A stretch of DNA of 64,000 nt from Thermococcus sp. 2319x1 (lineage in GTDB: Archaea; Methanobacteriota_B; Thermococci; Thermococcales; Thermococcaceae). The position numbers were made by a program, and so were the translations under genes. Location: positions 366,321-430,320 of the forward strand of contig NZ_CP012200.1 in NCBI RefSeq assembly GCF_001484685.1, written 5' to 3'. Below are positions 27,319 through 36,054 of this stretch, in pieces (positions within the stretch are counted from its first letter, which is position 1; the number at the start of each line of letters is the position of its first letter). A model generated the notes under the pieces. It ran no database searches, was not told the origin of the DNA, and saw only the letters and a list, made by a program, of their open reading frames with translations.

Positions 27319-28116
27319 TTAATGCAGTCTTGGGTTATACTCGAAGATTATCTTTCCATCTTTGAAGACCCTCACTATCCCACTCTCCGAGACCGTTATT
27401 GCTATTGCTTTGGTAACTTTTGAAATTCCCGCCGCTGCTAAGTGTCTACTTCCCAATCCGGAAGGAATGTTCACGCTTACTTTCTTAAAATCAATATCCA
27501 AATACCTTCCTGCGCATAATACCCTACCCGACTTGCTTATGACAAAAGCTCCATCTAAGAAGGCGAATTCCTTTATGATCTCTTTACTCCCCTTATCAAA
27601 GATGTTTATCTTGTATCCCTTAAAGGGATTTGGCACCATCTGGTGAGAATGCTTGATAACGTTTTGCGTATCCCCTATTACGAATATAGTCCCTATTGGC
27701 TTTCCTTCCCTGCCCTCAAGGCTAAGCTCTATGGCAAGCTCAAGAACCTCTTGGAAAACATGTTCAATTTGGGAAAAAAACTCGTCTTTAACCTCTACGG
27801 CCTTTTTGGCCTTTCTAATGCCCAGTGTGGATGGGGTCACGTATATGAACGTTTCTCCCTCTTTGATTATTCCCTCGGCTATCATAAAGCTCGAAGCTAA
27901 ATTCACGAGATTCTTGGTTCCCATTGAGAGGGGAAGAGAGAGGGTTTTAAGGCTGTGTTGTTTGCTCGTTTCTCTTCCTACTAAAAGGGTTGGTATATTT
28001 ATTTTTGGGGGCTTTTTTAGTTCTATGCCTATGACAACTAAGGCTTTGATATCCAGAACCTCCGTGAGCTCCAGGGCTTTTTTGAGAAGAACCTCTGCGT
28101 AGTCATTTCCCTTCAT
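27319..28116 (-). CDS. dacZ: Diadenylate cyclase DacZ (c-di-AMP synthase)
   Basis: A 265-residue protein whose C-terminal half is a DisA_N/DAC domain joining two ATP into cyclic di-AMP. Catalytic motifs are D-G-A at residue 188 (F-L-D-G-A-F-V-I) and S-R-H at 223-225 (G-S-R-H-L-A-A-A). The N-terminal domain is the archaeal one; there are no transmembrane helices. I chose ATG 28116 behind AGGTGT; the frame stays open to 28197 but a TATA box (GTTTATAAGG near 28150-28160) falls in that extension. c-di-AMP controls osmotic and potassium balance in archaea (family knowledge). Divergent from ubiX. Confidence 0.9.
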   Translation of the reverse strand: MKGNDYAEVLLKKALELTEVLDIKALVVIGIELKKPPKINIPTLLVGRETSKQHSLKTLSLPLSMGTKNLVNLASSFMIAEGIIKEGETFIYVTPSTLGIRKAKKAVEVKDEFFSQIEHVFQEVLELAIELSLEGREGKPIGTIFVIGDTQNVIKHSHQMVPNPFKGYKINIFDKGSKEIIKEFAFLDGAFVISKSGRVLCAGRYLDIDFKKVSVNIPSGLGSRHLAAAGISKVTKAIAITVSESGIVRVFKDGKIIFEYNPRLH

Positions 28117-28251
28117 CTTTACACCTGAGTGTAAATATGGACAACTCAACCTTATAAACATTGTTTCGAAAAGCAATGCATCCGTTATGAAATTCACAAC
28201 AAAGTATTTTTAAGTACCTGAACGTAAAAGCACTCAAAACGGTGAAGGGTT

Positions 28252-28785
28252 ATGAGAATCGTGGTTGCCATTACTGGGGCAAGTGGGGTTATTTACGGGG
28301 TTCGGTTAATTGAGGTTCTAAAAGAGTTGGGACATGAGGTCATTAGCGTTGCCTCAGAGACGGCTTTGAAGGTTATAAAATATGAAGTGGGAGTTGACTT
28401 TAAGCCTGACTTCAGAGAGAATGACCTCTTTGCACCAATAGCCTCCGGTTCTTATGGGTTTGATGCCCTTGTTGTGGCTCCGTGTTCAATGAAAACGCTG
28501 AGTGCCATAGCTAATGGGTATGCCGATAACCTTATTACGAGGGCTGCAGACGTTGCTCTAAAAGAACGAAGGAAGGTAGTATTGCTGATAAGAGAGACTC
28601 CTTTAAACTTGGTGCATATCCAAAACATGTTGAGGGTTACCCAAGCAGGAGCTATTGTTATGCCAGCATCTCCAGGTTATTACCATAAGCCTAAAAATTT
28701 AGACGACATCGTTAATTTTATAATTGGAAAAATTTTAGATGCTCTCAGCATACCCCATAATTTGTACAAACGATGGGGTGAGTAG
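28252..28785 (+). CDS. ubiX: UbiX-type flavin prenyltransferase
   Basis: A 177-residue flavoprotein that joins a dimethylallyl group to FMN to make the prenyl-FMN cofactor of UbiD decarboxylases. Motifs: [10 protein letters not shown] (FMN phosphate), [14 protein letters not shown], and [10 protein letters not shown]. No UbiD gene is in the window, so its partner lies elsewhere. GGTGAAGGGTT precedes the ATG. An Lrp-type regulator starts 1 base after its stop. Confidence 0.93.
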   Translation: MRIVVAITGASGVIYGVRLIEVLKELGHEVISVASETALKVIKYEVGVDFKPDFRENDLFAPIASGSYGFDALVVAPCSMKTLSAIANGYADNLITRAADVALKERRKVVLLIRETPLNLVHIQNMLRVTQAGAIVMPASPGYYHKPKNLDDIVNFIIGKILDALSIPHNLYKRWGE

Positions 28786-28786
28786 G

Positions 28787-29269
28787 ATGATGTATTTAGA
28801 CGATTTAGATAGGGCGATTTTAAAGGTGCTCAAGGAAGATGCTCGGTTAACAATCTCCGAGGTTAGTGAGAGGCTGGGCAAGCCTGAATCTACTATACAC
28901 TTCAGAATAAAGAAGCTCATTGAGAGAGGGATTATAGAAAAATACACGATAGTCCTAGGTGAAGTCGCAAGGCCCAAGGAGGTTGCCTTTGTAGTCTTGG
29001 AGATAGAAAAGCCGATAATAGAGGATTTCTTAGGCAGATACCTTGAGTATGTATCAAAAAACCTGGCAAATCTTCCCAATGTCCTCTTGGTGGCAAAAAC
29101 CGAGGATGAGCGGATAGTGGCTCTCATTGGAGCAGAAACAAAAAAGGAGTTGAATGAGTTCATTGAGGAAAACATAAAAAGCATACCGAGCGTACGGGAG
29201 ATTGTAGTTTACCCAATAGAGGAGTTCAAAAAGGGAGAGGAAATTAAGGGGTTGCTCTTAGGGGTTTAA
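28787..29269 (+). CDS. Lrp/AsnC family transcription regulator
   Basis: A 160-residue regulator: an N-terminal winged helix (L-D-D-L-D-R-A-I-L-K-V-L, then S-E-V-S-E-R-L-G-K-P-E-S-T-I-H) and a C-terminal RAM-like ligand domain (V-A-F-V-V-L-E-I, A-L-I-G-A). It likely senses an amino acid. The start is ATG 28787 with GGGGTGAG before it; the longer frame from 28739 overlaps ubiX. The next gene starts 1 base after its stop, so ubiX, this gene and the CYTH gene seem cotranscribed. Confidence 0.88.
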   Translation: MMYLDDLDRAILKVLKEDARLTISEVSERLGKPESTIHFRIKKLIERGIIEKYTIVLGEVARPKEVAFVVLEIEKPIIEDFLGRYLEYVSKNLANLPNVLLVAKTEDERIVALIGAETKKELNEFIEENIKSIPSVREIVVYPIEEFKKGEEIKGLLLGV

Positions 29270-29270
29270 A

Positions 29271-29780
29271 ATGGAAGTTGAAGTGAAGTTCAGGGTTCTC
29301 TTCGATGAAACAAAGAAGAAGATAGAGAAACTGGGGGCTGAACTGGTTAGAGAAGAAGTTCAGGAGGATCTCTACTTTGATATTCCTCTCCCCAACCTTC
29401 TTCGCATTAGGCGTATTGTAAATACAGGTGAAATAATCCTGGGATACAAGGAGATCAAAGACCAGAAAAATGAGGAATTTGACGAGATAGAGGTAGAAGT
29501 GAAGGATTTTGACAAAATCAGGGAGATTTTGAGGCGCTTGGGGTTCAAAGAGGATGTATGGGTTAAGAAACACCGGCATGTGTACAGACTTGGCAACGTT
29601 ACCTTTGAGCTAAATCGGGTTGAGGGGCTCGGGGATTTTCTGGATATAGAGGTCATAAGCGATGACGTGGAAGAAGCGAAAAGGAAAATATGGGAGGTTG
29701 CGAGGGAACTTGAATTAAAAGAGGAAGATGTCGAGCCAAGGCTCTACCAGGAGCTTATAAAAGAAAAGGGATCTACCTAG
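29271..29780 (+). CDS. CYTH domain protein, class IV adenylate cyclase-like
   Basis: A 169-residue triphosphate-tunnel protein. It begins with the E-V-E-V-K-F signature (ExExK) and shows R-I-R-R, K-x-R-like basic and paired acidic residues (D-I-E-V, F-E-L-N-R-V) along the tunnel. Members act as class IV adenylate cyclases, thiamine triphosphatases or inorganic triphosphatases; archaeal ones resemble CyaB. Which reaction it performs cannot be told. Its end overlaps the opposite-strand GTPase gene by 8 bases. Confidence 0.85.
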   Translation: MEVEVKFRVLFDETKKKIEKLGAELVREEVQEDLYFDIPLPNLLRIRRIVNTGEIILGYKEIKDQKNEEFDEIEVEVKDFDKIREILRRLGFKEDVWVKKHRHVYRLGNVTFELNRVEGLGDFLDIEVISDDVEEAKRKIWEVARELELKEEDVEPRLYQELIKEKGST

Positions 29781-30966
29781 CGGTGGCAACTATCTTTATG
29801 ATGTCGTTGAACTCAAGCTGGTAATCTTCCCCAATCCTTCTGTGGGTTTTGGCATTGATGGCATAAAGGAAGGTCTTCCCCAAATCGGTGTGCACTTTAA
29901 ACGCAAGGTCTCTCGGTGTTGAGCCCTTCTTCATTAAGAACACATGCGGCAGAACGTTTCCAAATTGATCTGTTAGCTTGTGCTCATCCTCCACGGGATA
30001 AACTGGAATTAGTTGAAGGAGTCCAAAAACTGCTCTGTTTATCACCTCCTGAACTCCGGTAGATCCGAATCTGTTGAGCACCTTCTCCCTGATTAGCTCC
30101 AACCCGTGCTTTTGCTTTTCGTTCAAAGGCTTTAAGATTTTAAAATCCCCCGACCCCGGGATGTAGTCAATGTACCCTGCTTTAGCGGCTTTTCTGAGTG
30201 TTAGCTCGGCAGCTGCCGAAGTAGGCACTACTATGTATCCCCTTTTCTCACCTTCTCTTATTAATCGTTTTATCTGCTCATCGTCGGCAGCGTCGGCTTT
30301 GTTTGCGGCTATGATTATGGGCTTGTTTATCTTTCTAAGTTCTCTAACAAAGTTAAAGAGCTCTTCCTCGCTCCATTTTGTTGGGTCATCGCTCAAATTT
30401 ACCCTGTGCATGGCACCGAGTACGTCATCTTCACTAACCCCAATTCCAGTAAGCTGCTCAGCTATTGCCTTGGAAAGCTTTAAACCCTGCATTTTTATCC
30501 TCTTGGCAAACTTCTCCCAGTTTTTTCTTAGAATTCCGTATATCCAGTAGTCTATTTCTTTCTCCAAAAATTCTATATCCTCGACGGGATCGTGGTAATC
30601 AGTTGGTTGTCCTTCGGCATCGGTTTTTCCGGTTGCATCAACCACATGTATTAAAGCGGATGCCATCCTTAAGTCGTCTAAGAACTTGTTCCCCAAACCC
30701 CTCCCCTCATGAGCTCCGGGTACTAATCCAGCAACGTCTATCATCTTTATTGGAATTAGGGCAATTCCGTCTTGGTACTGATAGTTCTGTGGATTTGGAG
30801 TGCAGTTGAGCTCTTTGCATGGATGCTCCGCGGTTGCGTAGCTAACTCCTATGTTGGCCTCTATTGTTGTGAAAGGATAATTCGCTATTTGCACATCCAC
30901 AAGCGTGGCAGCGGCGAAAAATGTGGACTTCCCCACGTTTGGCTTTCCTACAACCCCAATTTCCAT
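29773..30966 (-). CDS. YchF/OLA1-type GTP-binding protein
   Basis: A 397-residue Obg-superfamily P-loop protein: G1 G-K-P-N-V-G-K-S-T near residue 7, G3 D-V-A-G-L-V-P-G-A, and N-K-A-D as G4; a coiled helical insert follows and a C-terminal TGS domain closes it (T-D-L-G-K-T-F-L-Y-A-I). It binds nucleotide and ribosomes and affects translation or stress (family knowledge). The archaeal subgroup keeps the GTP-type G4. Start ATG 30966 behind GGTGATAGC. Confidence 0.93.
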   Translation of the reverse strand: MEIGVVGKPNVGKSTFFAAATLVDVQIANYPFTTIEANIGVSYATAEHPCKELNCTPNPQNYQYQDGIALIPIKMIDVAGLVPGAHEGRGLGNKFLDDLRMASALIHVVDATGKTDAEGQPTDYHDPVEDIEFLEKEIDYWIYGILRKNWEKFAKRIKMQGLKLSKAIAEQLTGIGVSEDDVLGAMHRVNLSDDPTKWSEEELFNFVRELRKINKPIIIAANKADAADDEQIKRLIREGEKRGYIVVPTSAAAELTLRKAAKAGYIDYIPGSGDFKILKPLNEKQKHGLELIREKVLNRFGSTGVQEVINRAVFGLLQLIPVYPVEDEHKLTDQFGNVLPHVFLMKKGSTPRDLAFKVHTDLGKTFLYAINAKTHRRIGEDYQLEFNDIIKIVATAR

Positions 30967-31418
30967 GCTATCACCTCAGAGTATTGTGAATTCCCCATTT
31001 TTCATAACAGACAGTCGTAATGGTTCAAAGCTGGAGCATCGTTGTCGTAATTTGCTCCTATAGTGGTTCTTTTACTGTCTCTTCCTAATTAATGCCGTAA
31101 GCTTCTATAACGGCTCTCCCTGCGTACTTTAGAGTTCCTTTTGGGCTCTGCCTCGTACTCTTTAGCAGCTTCAAGGAGGCTCAGAGATATTTCAAGAGAC
31201 TCTCCACGGTTGTTATTATTAAAATCTTTTTTCCTTTTCAACTCCTGAGACCCGTTCCATGACCGTTCTTGATACATAGATTAGCTTCATTTTTTCAACC
31301 TAACCTTCTTTTGCTTTCCCCCTTAATTAGACTTATGCTCAAGAAGGGAAAGAGTTATAAAGCAAACTTCCCGTTATCACTGTGAGCTCTATCTTTGATT
31401 ATTTAGGAGGGAAGAAAA
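30967..31418. other. 452-bp intergenic region; LSm promoter and possible decayed frame
   Basis: The right end holds the LSm promoter (GAGTTATAAAG at 31352-31362) and an AGGAGGG ribosome site. The rest has no convincing gene. On the minus strand 31089-31300 there are short frames (M-K-L-I-Y-V-S-R-T near 31290, L-S-L-L-E-A-A-K-E-Y, and L-K-Y-A-G-R-A-V-I-E-A-Y-G in a third frame) that look like pieces of a decayed gene, but I cannot name it. Confidence 0.4.
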
Positions 31419-31649
31419 ATGGCGGAAAGACCACTCGATGTTATACACAAGTCACTTGATAAGGAAGTTTTGGTGATCCTCAAGAGAGGAGCTGAGTTTA
31501 GGGGAAGACTCATCGGTTATGATATCCACCTGAACGTTGTTTTGGCTGATGCCCAGTTTATTGAAGAGGGTGAGCCAAAGAAGAACTATGGCAAGATCGT
31601 TATTAGAGGGGACAATGTTTTGGCCATCTCCCCGGTTGAGATAGAATGA
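31419..31649 (+). CDS. Sm-like RNA-binding protein (LSm)
   Basis: A 76-residue archaeal LSm protein forming a heptameric RNA-binding ring, binding U-rich RNA and sRNAs. Sm1 motif I-L-K-R-G-A-E-F-R-G-R-L-I-G-Y-D-I-H-L-N and Sm2 I-R-G-D-N-V are clear. AGGAGGG precedes the ATG. It is cotranscribed with L37e 17 bases downstream, the usual archaeal pairing. Confidence 0.96.
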   Translation: MAERPLDVIHKSLDKEVLVILKRGAEFRGRLIGYDIHLNVVLADAQFIEEGEPKKNYGKIVIRGDNVLAISPVEIE

Positions 31650-31666
31650 GCGAGAGGTGAGGCTTC

Positions 31667-31855
31667 GTGGGAAGTGGAACAGCCCCTCATGGAAAAAGAA
31701 ACAGAACTCCCACTCACATAAAGTGCAGGAGATGCGGGAGAAAGTCCTTTAACGTTAGAAAAGGCTACTGTGCGGCCTGCGGTTTTGGAAGAAGCAGTAG
31801 AATGAGGAAATACAGCTGGAGTCACAAGTGGAAGAAGGCAAAGAACGTCCTCTGA
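31667..31855 (+). CDS. rpl37e: 50S ribosomal protein L37e
   Basis: A 62-residue, highly basic zinc-ribbon ribosomal protein: C-R-R-C-G ... C-A-A-C-G. It starts at GTG 31667 ([11 protein letters not shown]) with GAGGTGA 8 bases before; the length fits the family. A T-rich tract follows the stop. Confidence 0.96.
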   Translation: MGSGTAPHGKRNRTPTHIKCRRCGRKSFNVRKGYCAACGFGRSSRMRKYSWSHKWKKAKNVL

Positions 31856-31870
31856 TTTTCTTTCTTTTTT
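31856..31870 (+). terminator. T-rich terminator after LSm-L37e
   Basis: The coding strand reads TTTTC-TTTC-TTTTTT right after the TGA stop, an archaeal-type terminator placed before the next gene's own TATA box. Confidence 0.5.
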
Positions 31871-31910
31871 GGAGATAAATTATAAAAGCACTACGTTCTT
31901 ATCCTTTCTC

Positions 31911-32915
31911 ATGAGTGCCAGAGATGACATTTTGAAGTATCTTTGGGAAAAATCCCATGAAGGGGCACTTCAAAGTGAGCTTTACGAACTCGGGTACTCC
32001 AGATCCACGATAGCTGAGGCCATTGAAAGCCTCGAATCTGAAAAAAGAATTGTGAGAAGAGAAGTTGGGAGAAAGGCATATAGGATATGGATTGTTGAAG
32101 AGGCGCCGTTTCCTATTAAGGGACTTCTCAGGCTTGGGGTGTTAAAGGCCGCTGAGTATCCCCATGCCCTTTTGACAGCCAGAGATCTTGAAAAAAAGCA
32201 TGATGTTAGGGTAATCGTTTACAGCAGCGCTTTGGAGCTTACCAATGCCTTAGCATTGGGCAAAGTCGATCTGGCATGTTCACCATTAGTGACCCAAGTA
32301 CTTTTTGGACTTTTGACCAAGAGTTTGAGAATCGCTGCGGGCTGTGGTTTTGGGGGAAGTGGCCTTGTTGTTAGGAAAGAACTCAAAGAGGGAATAATCA
32401 TAGGCTCGTCTGAGCTCTCCACGATGGAAACGATGCTGAAGCTCTTTTTAGAAAAGCACGATCTCATTGGCAAGGTTAACGTGGTCTACTTCAGGAAGCC
32501 GGAGGAGATAATAAAGTCATTTTTAGAAGGGGAAATTGACGGTCTGAGCATATGGGAGCCCTATCTGAGCAAGCTGGGAAAGAAAGGGTTTAAGGTGTAT
32601 AGGTACACGGAAAAGTTTGGTCTTTATCCTTGCTGTACTTTGGGAGTAAATAGGGAGTTCCTAAAAACTAACGGGGAGATTTTCAAAGAATTTATGGAGT
32701 TGTACAAGGAGAACACCGAAAGGTTAAAGGAAAGGAAGGAAGAAGCTTTGGAGATAATGGTTCGCCTCTTTGGATTTAGCAAAGAAGAAGCAAAAGCGGG
32801 GCTAAAAGGATTTGTTTTTGATTACAGATTGAGCGAAGAGCAGATAGAAGAAGCCTTAGAGCGCTTTGGTCTTAAGGTCTTCAACCTCGATTCCCTTTTA
32901 GCAAAAGATTTTTAA
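31911..32915 (+). CDS. Winged-helix protein fused to a solute-binding (NMT1/SsuA-like) domain
   Basis: A 334-residue cytosolic protein. Residues 1-65 are a winged helix (Y-S-R-S-T-I-A-E-A-I-E-S-L as recognition helix); residues 75-320 resemble periplasmic binding proteins of the NMT1/SsuA type (G-V-L-K-A-A-E-Y-P-H-A, G-K-V-D-L-A-C-S-P-L-V-T, E-I-D-G-L-S-I-W-E-P-Y). It has no signal peptide and no transporter genes beside it, so the binding domain probably senses a small molecule inside the cell and controls DNA binding. TATA AAATTATAAAAG at about 31877-31888 places the transcription start at the ATG: a leaderless mRNA. Possible target: the MATE exporter behind it. Confidence 0.8.
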   Translation: MSARDDILKYLWEKSHEGALQSELYELGYSRSTIAEAIESLESEKRIVRREVGRKAYRIWIVEEAPFPIKGLLRLGVLKAAEYPHALLTARDLEKKHDVRVIVYSSALELTNALALGKVDLACSPLVTQVLFGLLTKSLRIAAGCGFGGSGLVVRKELKEGIIIGSSELSTMETMLKLFLEKHDLIGKVNVVYFRKPEEIIKSFLEGEIDGLSIWEPYLSKLGKKGFKVYRYTEKFGLYPCCTLGVNREFLKTNGEIFKEFMELYKENTERLKERKEEALEIMVRLFGFSKEEAKAGLKGFVFDYRLSEEQIEEALERFGLKVFNLDSLLAKDF

Positions 32916-32975
32916 CCCCCTATGCTTCTTTTTATTCTGTCTCTAACCGTTAAGACAATAATCTAAGTGAGCACC

Positions 32976-34340
32976 ATGGACGGCGAACTAAGAAAAGGGC
33001 TATGGGCGTTAGCATGGCCTGCCATCCTCGCTAATATAGGCCAGACGCTGGTAAACCTAGTGGACATGATAATGGTGGGACAGCTCGGCTCTTTGGCCAT
33101 AGCAAGCGTTGGCCTTGGGGGGCAGTTTTCTTGGTTTATGATGCCGCTCATGTTTGCAATCTCTACTGGAACCCTTGCACTGGTTGCCAGATTTGTAGGT
33201 GCCAAGGACATTGAGACCGCTGAGAAGGTGCTTGAGCAGAGCATATATCTGGCATTTATAATGAGCATTCCGGTGATGCTGTTCGGTCTTTTCTTTGGAG
33301 ATGATGCGTTGAGAATAATGGGTGCGAGTGAAGAGGTTGTGAGACTTGGGTACTCGTATATCCGTGTCTTCTTCCTGTTTTATCCTGTGAATTTTATGGC
33401 ATTTGCAGCTTTTAGTGCCCTTAGAGGTGCCGGAGATACAAAAACCCCAATGAAGCTTAGTTTGCTTACCAATGGGGCAAACGTTTTCTTAAACTACGGT
33501 TTAATATTCGGGCACTTCGGTCTTCCGAGGCTTGGGGTCGTTGGAGCGGCGTTAGCTTCAGGCTTATCAATTCTCCTTGCCTTTATAGTGGGGTTGGTTC
33601 TCTTTCTAAGGGGTTCTCTCGTTTTAAAGTTTAGACCATCCTTTAAACCTGAACTCGAAACCATAAAGAGAATCTTAAGAATAGGGATCCCTGCAACCAT
33701 TGAAAGGGCTATCTTCAGCTTTTACAACTTCCTCTACATCAGTATAGTCACGCGTTTTGGTACCATAGCCTTGGCGGCCCATCAAGTGGGCCTCAGGGTG
33801 GAGAGCATTGCCTATATGCCCGCATTTGGGTTTAACGTTGCTGCATCAGCTTTAGTCGGTCAGAGCCTTGGAGAAGGGAATCCAGAGAAGGCTGAGAAAG
33901 TAGTCTATGAGGCATTAAAAATGGTCTCCGTGTTCATGGGGGTTATGGCAATAATACTGGTGGTTTTCCCCAAATACCTTGTCATGCCGTTTGTCACAAA
34001 GAGCGACCCGAACTATGCCGAAGTTCTTAGGCTCGCAAGCATCTACCTCATAATCGTGGGAATAAGTGAGATTCCGCTTGGGTGGACTTTTGTTCTCAGC
34101 GGTGCCCTCAGGGGTGCTGGAGACACGAAGAGCCCTATGTATGTAACGGCCATAAGCAAGCTCTTGTTTAGAATAATACCTTCCTACATTCTCGGCTTTG
34201 GGATTTCACTCTGGATAATTCATATCGAGGGAATGGGAGTTATTGCGGCATGGCTTGCGATGACACTGGAGACCTTCACAACGGCGCTCTTCTTCTGGTG
34301 GATATTCAAGAGGGGAAAGTGGAAGTACATAAAGGTGTAG
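32976..34340 (+). CDS. MATE family multidrug exporter
   Basis: A 454-residue membrane protein with twelve predicted helices in two related halves, each with the MATE repeat (A-F-S-A-L-R-G-A-G-D-T-K-T-P near residue 150 and L-S-G-A-L-R-G-A-G-D-T-K-S-P near 380). It exports organic cations or drugs using a Na+ or H+ gradient. ATG 32976 follows AAGTGAGC; an in-frame GTG at 32967 is less likely. Its stop touches the trm1 stop on the other strand. Confidence 0.94.
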   Translation: MDGELRKGLWALAWPAILANIGQTLVNLVDMIMVGQLGSLAIASVGLGGQFSWFMMPLMFAISTGTLALVARFVGAKDIETAEKVLEQSIYLAFIMSIPVMLFGLFFGDDALRIMGASEEVVRLGYSYIRVFFLFYPVNFMAFAAFSALRGAGDTKTPMKLSLLTNGANVFLNYGLIFGHFGLPRLGVVGAALASGLSILLAFIVGLVLFLRGSLVLKFRPSFKPELETIKRILRIGIPATIERAIFSFYNFLYISIVTRFGTIALAAHQVGLRVESIAYMPAFGFNVAASALVGQSLGEGNPEKAEKVVYEALKMVSVFMGVMAIILVVFPKYLVMPFVTKSDPNYAEVLRLASIYLIIVGISEIPLGWTFVLSGALRGAGDTKSPMYVTAISKLLFRIIPSYILGFGISLWIIHIEGMGVIAAWLAMTLETFTTALFFWWIFKRGKWKYIKV

Positions 34341-35477
34341 CTACTGGAGAGATTTTAGAGCTTCCAGCACCTCTTCAAAGGGAGCGTCGGTTTTTATTGC
34401 AGTCGGAGAGAAGTGCGTTCTGCTAACTCTATATCCCTTTTCTTGGAGCATAGCCGCTATATCTGAAAGCTTTCTTACCTCAAGGGAGTTTCTTCTTGCC
34501 AGAGCGTGGATATCGTAGAAAAATGGAACGTCAAGCTCTTCAACAACAACGTTCAAAAATTTGGAGACTTTCTTTTTCTCGGCCAGTTCGCCTTTATCCT
34601 CGGCGTTCATCTTCTCCACGATCTCTTGGCTCTTAAGGGGACCAAGCCACAGCGGTCCAAAGGCGTCCGGTTTACTTGGCAGAAAGGCCCTCTCAACTTT
34701 AAACTTCCCCGTCTTTTTGTCGAAGTAAAGATACCCGAGGTTTTTGAGGGCTTTATCTCCTTCCTTTGCACCATCTTTTAGCCTTAAGAACGCTCTGAAG
34801 TAGTGGTCTTTGTAGTAGGCAAAGAGAACTTCAACACCGAGATCATATTTTGCCGCATACCTCACAGCAGTTCCGATTAAAATCCTCAAACCGCTTTCGT
34901 GGCATAATTCTCCCCTTACTGGTTTTGCATTATACTTTCGCAGGCATGCCTCTGGATGAGCTCCGCAAAGGGGAGCTGTATCTGTTGCCGTCAGTGCAAT
35001 GACCCCTTTTCTCTTTACACTCCTAAGGGAAGAATCGAGGAACTCCACTGGAGAGCCAAAAGGATCGAGGTCAAGGAAGTCAAAGTACCTGAACTTTTCA
35101 GCCATTAAAAGGTTTGCATCTTTGTTTTTGGCTATTAACGTTTTTTTGTCCTTTAAAGTTGCGGATTTCTCATTAATCTCTACTTCTCCTTCAAAATTAA
35201 GCTTCAAATTTTCAATTATCAGCTTAAACGCCTCGGGATTTATATCGTTGAGCCAGATTTCATCCACATCGGTTTCCAAGGCGTATCTTATTCCCCTAAC
35301 ACCTGTGGCGGATAAAGCGTCTAAAACTCTCTCCGCCTTTACAACCCTTAGGAGAAGAACGCTCAGGTCTCTGTTAAGTGCCATTACTGGATTGTAAAAT
35401 ACTGGAGCATCGTAAATACGCTCTGCTTTAGGCACAAGAATTTCGGCTTTCCCTTCTTTGAGTTTGATTAACTCCAT
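34341..35477 (-). CDS. trm1: tRNA (guanine26-N2)-dimethyltransferase Trm1
   Basis: A 378-residue SAM-dependent enzyme that dimethylates G26 of tRNAs. The methyltransferase core shows [11 protein letters not shown] (SAM loop) and the catalytic D-L-D-P-F-G-S-P; a Cys-containing segment (C-G-A-H-P-E-A-C, then E-L-C-H) and the C-terminal Trm1-specific domain follow. Length matches P. horikoshii Trm1. Start ATG at 35477, GAGGCAACTTA upstream is a weak ribosome site. Confidence 0.95.
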   Translation of the reverse strand: MELIKLKEGKAEILVPKAERIYDAPVFYNPVMALNRDLSVLLLRVVKAERVLDALSATGVRGIRYALETDVDEIWLNDINPEAFKLIIENLKLNFEGEVEINEKSATLKDKKTLIAKNKDANLLMAEKFRYFDFLDLDPFGSPVEFLDSSLRSVKRKGVIALTATDTAPLCGAHPEACLRKYNAKPVRGELCHESGLRILIGTAVRYAAKYDLGVEVLFAYYKDHYFRAFLRLKDGAKEGDKALKNLGYLYFDKKTGKFKVERAFLPSKPDAFGPLWLGPLKSQEIVEKMNAEDKGELAEKKKVSKFLNVVVEELDVPFFYDIHALARRNSLEVRKLSDIAAMLQEKGYRVSRTHFSPTAIKTDAPFEEVLEALKSLQ

Positions 35478-35508
35478 TAAGTTGCCTCCAAAAAAGAGGA
35501 GAGAGAGT

Positions 35509-35766
35509 TCACTTTATTTCAACATAGTCTCCTAGAGCTTGGCCGGGCAAGGGCCTCTCGAACCTTACCTTTACTTCCCCCCTTGTGCCGTGGGCCCTTG
35601 TGATTTTGCCAACAAGGAGCTTTCCGGTTGGGCTCTTCCAAATTACTTTCCTTCCTATTAGCCCCGAGGCCTGTTCTCTGCTGTCGATTCCAAGAGGCTT
35701 AATAATCATGTGGTTGTTGTGCTGGTTCTCTTTACTTCTCATATAGCTCAACACTATGCCCTTCAT
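35509..35766 (-). CDS. rpl35ae: 50S ribosomal protein L35Ae
   Basis: An 85-residue ribosomal protein, with [12 protein letters not shown] and the conserved [11 protein letters not shown] near the C-terminus. I chose ATG 35766 (M-K-G-I-V-L-S) because GGTGAT lies 4 bases before it; earlier ATG 35772 and GTG 35775 overlap that site. Confidence 0.93.
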   Translation of the reverse strand: MKGIVLSYMRSKENQHNNHMIIKPLGIDSREQASGLIGRKVIWKSPTGKLLVGKITRAHGTRGEVKVRFERPLPGQALGDYVEIK

Positions 35767-35833
35767 TATCATCACCGGAAATCACTATGGAATGGGACTT
35801 TTAAATTTTTATGTTGCCTTAGAAGCGCAGAAG

Positions 35834-35910
35834 TGGTGGGGCGAGGGGGATTTGAACCCCCGACACCCGGATCTTCAGTCCGGCGCTCTCCCAGGCTGAG
35901 CTACCGCCCC
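35834..35910 (-). tRNA. tRNA-Phe (GAA)
   Basis: A 77-base tRNA with encoded CCA. Acceptor stem GGGGCGG pairs with TCGCCCC (last pair G-U), discriminator A. The D-arm contains TAGCTCAG; anticodon stem CCGGA/TCCGG encloses loop CTGAAGA with anticodon GAA; the T-arm is GGGGG-TTCAAAT-CCCCC. A TATA box (CTTTTATAC, near 35920-35930) lies just upstream on the minus strand. No intron. Confidence 0.97.
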
Positions 35911-36011
35911 GCACTCAAAGTATAAAAGGTTAAATCCGCTTTATAAATCTTGCGGTGAGGTTAATCTTACCCTTTTATACTAAAATCGAAAAGTTTATAA
36001 AGGGTTACCAT

Positions 36012-36035
36012 TTTAATAACTATTGGTAACCAAAA
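36012..36035 (+). promoter_or_regulatory. Phr heat-shock regulator binding site before hsp20
   Basis: The site reads TTT-AA-T-A-AC-TATTG-GT-A-A-CC-AAAA and fits every fixed position of the Pyrococcus Phr consensus as I recall it (TTT, T, AC, GT, A, AAAA at these spacings). It starts about 12 bases behind the TATA box (GTTTATAAAG, 35992-36001), over the transcription start, as in P. furiosus, where Phr represses this gene without heat. GGTTACC at 36004 and GGTAACC at 36025 also form an inverted repeat. Confidence 0.75.
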
Positions 36036-36054
36036 GTGGGGGGAGGTGATGGGG

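Noticed and set aside
31089-31277. 62-residue minus-strand frame
   Set aside because: No ribosome site, low-complexity start, and related pieces spread over three frames; at most a relic.
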